9,087 nt of DNA from an uncultured Caryophanales bacterium (GTDB lineage Bacteria > Bacillota_I > Bacilli_A > RF39 > UBA660), in contig CAMNDO010000018.1 of NCBI GenBank assembly GCA_946535455.1, positions 1 through 9,087 on the forward strand, read 5' to 3'. The notes beneath the pieces were generated by a model. That model was given only the letters and a program-made list of their open reading frames with translations, was not told the DNA's origin and made no database searches. The translations under genes were made by a program, and so were the position numbers. Below, one piece after another: positions 4,801 through 9,087 of this stretch; the stretch's first letter is position 1, and every line of letters starts with the position of its first letter.

Positions 4801-5646
4801 GATGGATTCTAAATTATCTCTCATAATCGAAAGATAGTTTTCTTTTTCGCTTCTTTCGGAATCCGTAATATTATCTAATTTGTGTAATTCAATGGTTTTC
4901 ACTTCTTTATAAGTTTCTAATAATTTTTTTACATGATCATTTGGTGTTTGTCCTTTGAATAAATAAATATAACTAATACTTTTATTTTTCATTAAGTTTT
5001 CGGTATCGGTTAATATTTTTTGCGTTGCATCACTATCAATACAAATAACATTTAATCCGAACTTTTCTAAATATTTTAAAGCGCTATCTGCGACTACAAT
5101 AGTTTTATGACTCGTACTATCCACTGCTAAGCGATATTCTGCATCCACTTCACTTAATTCGATTTTTAATACTTCATAAGCATCATCAATTTCTTTCTTT
5201 AAATAATTGCTACTGACATATTCATTTAAACTTAATCTAACATTTTGACTCATCATTAATAAAGAAGAAGGATTTAACCATAATTCTTCTGGAGAATAAT
5301 CGGTTTCTAATACATATGCGGTATCAATAATTTTTAAATCAGGATTTAATTCTAACAAATCAACCGCTAAATTTCTTTCTTTTTCTAGTAATCCATTATA
5401 TACAAATAAATCTTTTTTCGCATACTCTTTCTTTTGTTTATTACTGATTTTATAATTTTCAATATCGACACCATCTGGATAAATCGAAGTAATGATAGAA
5501 TGGTTAGAGTAAAGAGCTTTTACAATATACTCATTGGGATAATTGGTTACAATGACTTCAATATTTTCCATACTATCATTGGTACATCCTGTTAAAAATA
5601 AAGTTCCTAATAAAAGGAATACTAACATTAAACTTTTCTTTTTCAT
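4780..5646 (-). CDS. TroA/ZnuA-family lipoprotein, probable internal start within the YidD frame
   Basis: Starting at Met74 of the longer frame (ATG 5646), the 288-residue product has a textbook lipoprotein signal: MKKKS, hydrophobic [15 protein letters not shown], lipobox Cys21. AAGGAG (5658-5653) stands 6 nt upstream, an excellent ribosome site. The rest follows the metal-ABC solute-binding family: [61 protein letters not shown] and a C-terminal [17 protein letters not shown]. The three metal-binding histidines of this family are replaced: Glu63 (in DGVDIENY), Glu121 (in SPEELWLNP) and Asp187 (in VVADSALKY); the usual fourth ligand may be Asp262. No permease or ATPase gene is nearby. Ligand and role are unknown; it may bind a different metal, or none. 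Confidence 0.7.
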   Translation of the reverse strand: MKKKSLMLVFLLLGTLFLTGCTNDSMENIEVIVTNYPNEYIVKALYSNHSIITSIYPDGVDIENYKISNKQKKEYAKKDLFVYNGLLEKERNLAVDLLELNPDLKIIDTAYVLETDYSPEELWLNPSSLLMMSQNVRLSLNEYVSSNYLKKEIDDAYEVLKIELSEVDAEYRLAVDSTSHKTIVVADSALKYLEKFGLNVICIDSDATQKILTDTENLMKNKSISYIYLFKGQTPNDHVKKLLETYKEVKTIELHKLDNITDSERSEKENYLSIMRDNLESIKKELYQ

Positions 5647-5865
5647 TTTCTTCTCCTTTTTGGGAACGGGATCAAATCCACTTTTTCCCCATGGATGACA
5701 TCGTAAGATTCTTTTGATTGATAAAAAGCTTCCTTTGATGGCTCCATATGTTTGAATGGCTTCTTCTGCATAGTGACTACAAGTAGGAGTAAACCTACAT
5801 TGTCTATGGCTAGAGAAGGGTATTTTTTGATAGAGATGAATCATTGAAATCAACAAATATTTCAT
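4780..5865 (-). CDS. yidD: YidD joined in frame to a TroA/ZnuA-like lipoprotein
   Basis: One 361-codon frame without an internal stop. Residues 1-68 are a complete YidD (membrane protein insertion efficiency factor, helper of YidC): [15 protein letters not shown] (23-37), [20 protein letters not shown] (41-60) and GFDPVP (63-68). YidD proteins normally end soon after this point. Five lysine/glutamate residues then lead to Met74, which begins a lipoprotein signal peptide (LTGC, Cys94) and a ~265-residue metal-binding-type solute-binding domain. ATG 5865 has GGTGAT (5875-5870) upstream and a clear promoter. Either a true fusion is made, with an internal signal peptide, or the lipoprotein is mostly made from the internal start. 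yidD usually sits beside rnpA/yidC, which are absent here. A sequencing error removing the yidD stop is possible but would have to keep the frame. Confidence 0.85.
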   Translation of the reverse strand: MKYLLISMIHLYQKIPFSSHRQCRFTPTCSHYAEEAIQTYGAIKGSFLSIKRILRCHPWGKSGFDPVPKKEKKMKKKSLMLVFLLLGTLFLTGCTNDSMENIEVIVTNYPNEYIVKALYSNHSIITSIYPDGVDIENYKISNKQKKEYAKKDLFVYNGLLEKERNLAVDLLELNPDLKIIDTAYVLETDYSPEELWLNPSSLLMMSQNVRLSLNEYVSSNYLKKEIDDAYEVLKIELSEVDAEYRLAVDSTSHKTIVVADSALKYLEKFGLNVICIDSDATQKILTDTENLMKNKSISYIYLFKGQTPNDHVKKLLETYKEVKTIELHKLDNITDSERSEKENYLSIMRDNLESIKKELYQ

Positions 5866-5880
5866 ACTATCACCAAACTT

Positions 5881-5909
5881 ATTTTACTATGATTCATTTC
5901 TTTTTTCAA
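5881..5909 (-). promoter_or_regulatory. Promoter of the yidD-lipoprotein frame
   Basis: On the - strand, TTGAAA (5909-5904) and TAAAAT (5886-5881) with a 17-nt spacer, one of the best sigma-A matches in the window. The start would lie close to the GGTGAT ribosome site. Confidence 0.72.
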
Positions 5910-5936
5910 GAGAAATCCCCAAGAGGAGAAGATTCG

Positions 5937-5945
5937 TGGTATAAT
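5937..5945 (+). promoter_or_regulatory. Extended -10 promoter of rnc
   Basis: TGG followed by a perfect TATAAT (5940-5945) and no recognisable -35 at 17 nt. The start would fall near 5952, in or next to the GGTGAG ribosome site, leaving a leader of only about 10 nt. Confidence 0.65.
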
Positions 5946-5961
5946 AATACTGGTGAGTCTT

Positions 5962-6627
5962 ATGAAAGAACTATTTGAACAATTAAAAATCAAACCAAAA
6001 GATCAAAGTTTATATCAAACTGCTTTTTCACATAGTTCTTATGTGAATGAACATAAAGTAAAACAAAACTATGAACGATTAGAATTTTTAGGAGATGCTG
6101 TTTTAGATTTAGTAGTATCAGATTATCTATTTCGAAATTTCAAAGAAGATGAAGGAGAAATGACAAAGGTTCGAGCAAGTTATGTTTGTGAAAATGCCAA
6201 TTTTGCATATGCATCGTATTTATCCTTAGAAAAATATTTATTATTAGGAAATGGTCAACAAAAAGAAAAAATACAAAAAGCTATTTTAGCGGATGTATTT
6301 GAAGCTTTGATTGGTGCAATTTATATCGATTTAGGATTTACAACTGTAAAAAATACCATTTTAAAAGTAATCGTACCTTTTATTGAAAATCCCGATATTC
6401 ATTTCTTTAGTGATTATAAAAGTCAACTACAAGAATATGTCCAAACAGAACAAAAATCATTAGAGTACAAATTAGTATCCGAAAGTGGTCCTGCTCATGA
6501 GAAAGAATTTGCAGTAGAAGTGATTGTAGATGGGATGATTTTTGGAAAAGGAGTAGGAACTTCTAAAAAAGAAGCAGAACAAGAAGCAGCAAAAGAAGCA
6601 TTAAATAAAATGGCAAGTTCGAAATAA
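5962..6627 (+). CDS. rnc: Ribonuclease III
   Basis: RNase III cuts double-stranded RNA, processing rRNA precursors and sense-antisense duplexes. The 221-residue product has the full two-domain form. Residues 1-145 are the nuclease domain with the signature NYERLEFLGDAVLDL (36-50). The metal-binding acids Glu41, Asp45, Asp111 and Glu114 (in LADVFEALIGA) are intact. Residues 151-216 are the double-stranded RNA-binding domain (DYKSQLQEYVQ through TSKKEAEQEAAKEAL). It should be active. ATG 5962 was chosen because GGTGAG (5952-5957) is 4 nt upstream; an in-frame GTG at 5953 lies inside that ribosome site. In many Bacillota rnc is followed by smc and ftsY; here an RNase J-like gene follows 131 nt later from its own promoter. 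Confidence 0.97.
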   Translation: MKELFEQLKIKPKDQSLYQTAFSHSSYVNEHKVKQNYERLEFLGDAVLDLVVSDYLFRNFKEDEGEMTKVRASYVCENANFAYASYLSLEKYLLLGNGQQKEKIQKAILADVFEALIGAIYIDLGFTTVKNTILKVIVPFIENPDIHFFSDYKSQLQEYVQTEQKSLEYKLVSESGPAHEKEFAVEVIVDGMIFGKGVGTSKKEAEQEAAKEALNKMASSK

Positions 6628-6631
6628 ATTC

Positions 6632-6660
6632 TTTTCTTTTTTGAGATAAAGTGTTATAAT
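6632..6660 (+). promoter_or_regulatory. Promoter of the RNase J-like gene
   Basis: TGT followed by a perfect TATAAT (6655-6660), an extended -10, with a weak TTTTCT -35 (6632-6637) at 17 nt. The leader would be about 92 nt, long for this window. Confidence 0.7.
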
Positions 6661-6701
6661 GATAATGCTGTTTATTCGTGTGTAATTTATTTTGTATTTT
6701 A

Positions 6702-6732
6702 AAATGAAATGGAAACATTTTATTTGTTTTTT
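6702..6732 (+). terminator. Terminator-like hairpin in the RNase J-like gene leader (possible attenuator)
   Basis: A 10-bp stem (6702-6711 with 6716-6725, one G-U) with a GAAA tetraloop, followed by GTTTTTT. It sits after the promoter but 26 nt before the ATG. The stem is AT-rich, so termination may be partial. It could also stabilise the leader. Confidence 0.45.
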
Positions 6733-6758
6733 GATGATAAAAAGAAAGGAGAATAAAA

Positions 6759-8411
6759 ATGAGTAAAATTAAAATATTTGCTTTAGGCGGATTAAATGAA
6801 AACGGAAAAAATATGTATGTTGTCAATGTAGATGAAGAATTATTTATTTTAGATGCGGGTATTAAATATGATAATGATTTAAATTTAGGAATTGATTATA
6901 TTATTCCTAGTTTTGATTATTTAGTGAAAAACAGAAAAAATATCAAAGGAGTTTTCTTAACACATGGACATGATGGGAATATGGGAGCCATTCCTGATTT
7001 ATTGGAACAACTTCCTGAAATTCCTGTTTATGGAACGAAATTAACATTAGAAATTGTTCGTTCTGATTTAAATCCAAAAACACTAAAAACAGCAAAATTA
7101 ATCGAAATCAAACCTCATGTGAAATTAGATTTTGGAAAAAATTCTATATTTCCTATTAGTGTGACACATTCGATACCAGATGCGGTAGGGTATGTTTTAT
7201 ATACAGAAGATGGAGCCATTGTATATACAGGAGACTTTACGTTTGATTCCACAATGATGGGTCGTTATCATACAGATATCGGAAAATTAGCTTATGTAGG
7301 AAAACAAGGAGTATTATGTCTTTTATGTGAATCTTTTTATGCGGATAAGAAAGGACATACCTCTCCACAAAATAGAGTGTCTTCATTTATTAAAAATGTA
7401 TTCAATAAAGCAAATGATCGTGTCATTGCGACAGTCTTTCCTGCACACTTTTATCGAATTCAAGAAATTTTTGATGAAGTGAGTAAAACCCATCGTAAAA
7501 TTGTCATTATGGGAAAACCTCTACAAGATTTGATTCATCATGCGATTGAGGAAGGATATTTAAAAATTGAGAAAGATAAGATTGGAAGTTTATCGGATTT
7601 AGAACAAAAAAATTCTGTGATATTAATTTCAGACGAAAAAGAAAAACCACTTGCGAATTTAGACCGTATTGTGAAAGGTTTTGATAAATACATCACGATT
7701 CGTGAAAAAGATACGATTTTTATTACAGAACCATCTTATCCAGGAATTGAGAAAAGACTTGCCTATATCATGGATGAAATTGCGATGTTAGGAGCAGATG
7801 CGGTGAGTCTATCATCCAAAAAACATTTACTTCATCATGCTTCTGAAGAAGATTTGATGTTGATGATTCATTTGATGAATCCAAAATATTTCTTCCCAGT
7901 CAAAGGGGAATATCGAAATCAATATGCGAATGCGGAGATTGCAGAATCATTAGGAATTCCAAAAGAAAACATTATTTTAAAATTAAACGGAGATGTTTTT
8001 GAAATGGAAAATGGTGAAAACACGAATTCGACGGAGCATATTGATGTAGATGAAGTTTTAATCGATGGAGACCATGGAGAAGACATTGGAGAATTAGTAC
8101 TAAAAGATCGTGAAATGTTAGGAGAAAATGGAATTGTGATTATTAGTTGTACATTAGATAAAAATACAAAAGCGATTCTCGCAGGACCAGAAATTTTAAC
8201 AAGAGGATTTATTTATGTACGAGAAAGTCAAGAATTCTTAGAAGAAACAAAAGTTCTTGCGAAGAAAGCGATTGCGAATTCAATCGAGGAAAATGCCAAA
8301 AGAGTCGATTACGCTAAGATTAAAAATGATGTAAGAGATGTTTTAGGAAAGTTCTTCTATCAAGAAACAGAAACAAAACCAATGGTGATTACCGTAATTC
8401 AAGAAGTATAA
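6759..8411 (+). CDS. RNase J-family protein with degenerate active site (RNase J2-like)
   Basis: RNase J proteins are metallo-beta-lactamase/beta-CASP ribonucleases acting on mRNA and rRNA. The 550-residue length equals RNase J1. Family landmarks: GGLNENGKNMYVV (10-22), THGH (68-71), HSIPDAVGYVLY (137-148), YTGDFTFD (156-163), the beta-CASP region with RIQEIFDEV, GEYR (383-386), and a C-terminal domain ending near MVITVIQEV. The zinc motif H-x-H-x-D-H reads HGHDGN (69-74), so its Asp and second-pair His are lost, and the His of the usual P-(I/V)-H-G-E-Y-R is Lys382. His137 and Asp159 remain. The HxSGH region is altered to HLLHH (356-360). The protein is probably weakly active or inactive, like RNase J2, which works as partner of J1. 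ATG 6759 has AAAGGAG at 7 nt. Confidence 0.92.
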   Translation: MSKIKIFALGGLNENGKNMYVVNVDEELFILDAGIKYDNDLNLGIDYIIPSFDYLVKNRKNIKGVFLTHGHDGNMGAIPDLLEQLPEIPVYGTKLTLEIVRSDLNPKTLKTAKLIEIKPHVKLDFGKNSIFPISVTHSIPDAVGYVLYTEDGAIVYTGDFTFDSTMMGRYHTDIGKLAYVGKQGVLCLLCESFYADKKGHTSPQNRVSSFIKNVFNKANDRVIATVFPAHFYRIQEIFDEVSKTHRKIVIMGKPLQDLIHHAIEEGYLKIEKDKIGSLSDLEQKNSVILISDEKEKPLANLDRIVKGFDKYITIREKDTIFITEPSYPGIEKRLAYIMDEIAMLGADAVSLSSKKHLLHHASEEDLMLMIHLMNPKYFFPVKGEYRNQYANAEIAESLGIPKENIILKLNGDVFEMENGENTNSTEHIDVDEVLIDGDHGEDIGELVLKDREMLGENGIVIISCTLDKNTKAILAGPEILTRGFIYVRESQEFLEETKVLAKKAIANSIEENAKRVDYAKIKNDVRDVLGKFFYQETETKPMVITVIQEV

Positions 8412-8425
8412 TGGATACTTCTTTT
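8401..8425 (+). terminator. Intrinsic terminator of the RNase J-like gene
   Basis: A perfect 9-bp stem (8401-8409 with 8415-8423), loop AATGG, running into TTTTCTTT. The stop codon (8409-8411) lies at the stem-loop junction. Confidence 0.75.
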
Positions 8426-8426
8426 C

Positions 8427-8455
8427 TTTACAAAATAAGAAAAATAGTGTATAAT
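8427..8455 (+). promoter_or_regulatory. Promoter of the 170-residue gene
   Basis: TTTACA (8427-8432), 17-nt spacer, perfect TATAAT (8450-8455). The leader of about 22 nt carries two ribosome sites: AAAGGAG (8467-8473, 11 nt from ATG) and AGGAG (8477-8481, only 3 nt away). Confidence 0.8.
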
Positions 8456-8484
8456 TAGGAACGTTGAAAGGAGAATAGGAGTTT

Positions 8485-8997
8485 ATGGGGAAAGTTGAAT
8501 ATAAGGGATCTAAAATCATTAACAAAACTTTGGCAAAACAAATTATGGAAAGAATTAATCAAGGAATTGTCTTAGAAAATGGAGAAACAAGAGCTTATGA
8601 TTATGCAGATTTTGCATTAAGAGAACCTGTGGATGTAGAAACATTCATTAGAGGGTATTCTGCTCCAAGTAAGACAAAAGAATATTCTGTTTTTGTTGAC
8701 AAGTGGAAAAAAAGAGAAGATTTTATGATTTCTTTAAAAACCATGAAAAACGAAAAGTTTATGCTTCGTAAAGGAGAGGAATATTACGAAGTAACGGATG
8801 AAGATAAAGATTATATTTATTACATTATGCAAGTCAAAAATATTCCTATGGAAAGAGCTTATTATTTAAATCTAGTTCGTAAATATGTAAGAGGAGAAAA
8901 ATTAGAATTCTTTGAAACAAGCGAAGTAGAAGATGGGTATTCTATCGTAAAAGATCCAAGAGAAGAAAAAGCAAAAGTATATCAAAAAACATTATAA
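8485..8997 (+). CDS. Unrecognised 170-residue cytoplasmic protein
   Basis: I do not recognise the family. The product is soluble, highly charged and rich in Lys, Glu and Tyr, without signal peptide, membrane helix, cysteine motif or nucleotide-binding loop. Notable stretches are RINQGIVLENGETRAYDYAD (23-42), a likely beta-rich KFMLRKGEEYYEVTDEDKDY (91-110) and a helical MERAYYLNLVRKYVRGEKL (122-140). It has its own strong promoter and a terminator overlapping its end, so it is an independent, probably well-expressed unit between the RNase J-like gene and a tRNA gene. ATG 8485 is supported by two upstream AGGAG-type sites, one too far and one too near for the ideal. Confidence 0.85.
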   Translation: MGKVEYKGSKIINKTLAKQIMERINQGIVLENGETRAYDYADFALREPVDVETFIRGYSAPSKTKEYSVFVDKWKKREDFMISLKTMKNEKFMLRKGEEYYEVTDEDKDYIYYIMQVKNIPMERAYYLNLVRKYVRGEKLEFFETSEVEDGYSIVKDPREEKAKVYQKTL

Positions 8998-9008
8998 AAA
9001 TGTTTTTT
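8984..9008 (+). terminator. Intrinsic terminator of the 170-residue gene
   Basis: A perfect 10-bp stem (8984-8993 with 8999-9008), loop ATAAA, ending in TTTTTT. The stop codon (8995-8997) lies in the loop. The base is A-rich, so it could also act on the - strand. Confidence 0.75.
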
Positions 9009-9011
9009 CTT

Positions 9012-9087
9012 GTCCTTGTAGCTCAGCGGATAGAGCAGAGGTTTCCTAAACCTTTGGTCGGAGGTTCAATTCCTCTCAAGGACACCA
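9012..9087 (+). tRNA. tRNA-Arg (anticodon CCT)
   Basis: A full cloverleaf of 76 nt: acceptor stem GTCCTTG/CAAGGAC, D stem GCTC/GAGC, anticodon stem GAGGT/ACCTT with loop TTCCTAA (anticodon CCT at 9045-9047, reads AGG), T stem GGAGG/CCTCT with loop TTCAATT, discriminator A and an encoded CCA that ends at the last base of the window. No clear promoter of its own is visible in the few bases after the preceding terminator. Confidence 0.97.

Noticed and set aside
5953..5961. GTG start three codons upstream of the chosen rnc start.
   Set aside because: It is part of the ribosome site and too close to the predicted transcription start.
6563..6826. An 87-codon open frame on the - strand with a hydrophobic C-terminal end.
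   Set aside because: It overlaps the rnc end, the promoter and the RNase J-like gene start, has no ribosome site, and its composition reflects the antisense of AT-rich DNA.
8343..8525. A 60-codon open frame on the - strand.
   Set aside because: It runs antisense through the end of the RNase J-like gene, its terminator and the next promoter, without a ribosome site.

Overview
The window is very AT-rich, uses the standard genetic code (complete frames, TGG for Trp, no in-frame TGA) and carries Shine-Dalgarno sites of the GGTGA/AGGAGG kind. The order rpsT (on - strand), gpr, spoIIP, then a short one-helix membrane protein matches the Bacillus order rpsT-gpr-spoIIP-yqxA. With the sporulation genes, RNase III, an RNase J-family protein and unusually compact proteins, this points to a low-GC Bacillota of class Bacilli, perhaps a gut lineage near Erysipelotrichia/RF39. 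The lineage is inference from gene content only.

Layout. 1-583 (-) is the 5' part of a membrane-anchored transglutaminase-like protein that runs off the window. 656-919 (-) is rpsT. 1022-3020 (+) is a sporulation cluster: germination protease gpr, the septal peptidoglycan hydrolase spoIIP, and a 98-residue membrane protein in the yqxA position. 3028-3302 has no long gene but holds the most interesting structure: two short convergent transcription units, a ~70-nt RNA on + and a 25-residue hydrophobic peptide gene on -. The peptide leader can hide its own ribosome site, and the two 5' regions are an inverted duplication. It looks like a compact type I toxin-antitoxin module resembling Fst/RNAI-RNAII in architecture, not in sequence. 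A perfect 17-bp palindrome and one consensus DnaA box follow. 3457-4770 (+) is an unrecognised 437-residue protein. 4780-5865 (-) is an uninterrupted frame joining YidD to a TroA/ZnuA-like lipoprotein, with a good internal ribosome site for the lipoprotein part. 5962-6627 (+) is rnc (RNase III). 6759-8411 (+) is an RNase J-family protein with a damaged active site. 8485-8997 (+) is a 170-residue unknown, and 9012-9087 is tRNA-Arg(CCT), complete with CCA at the last base.

How it works together. gpr and spoIIP serve sporulation: SpoIIP in engulfment, Gpr in degrading the DNA-protective small acid-soluble proteins at germination. rnc and the RNase J paralogue form an RNA-processing pair with separate promoters. 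Most genes have their own sigma-A-like promoter, and terminator stems repeatedly overlap stop codons, which suggests a streamlined genome.
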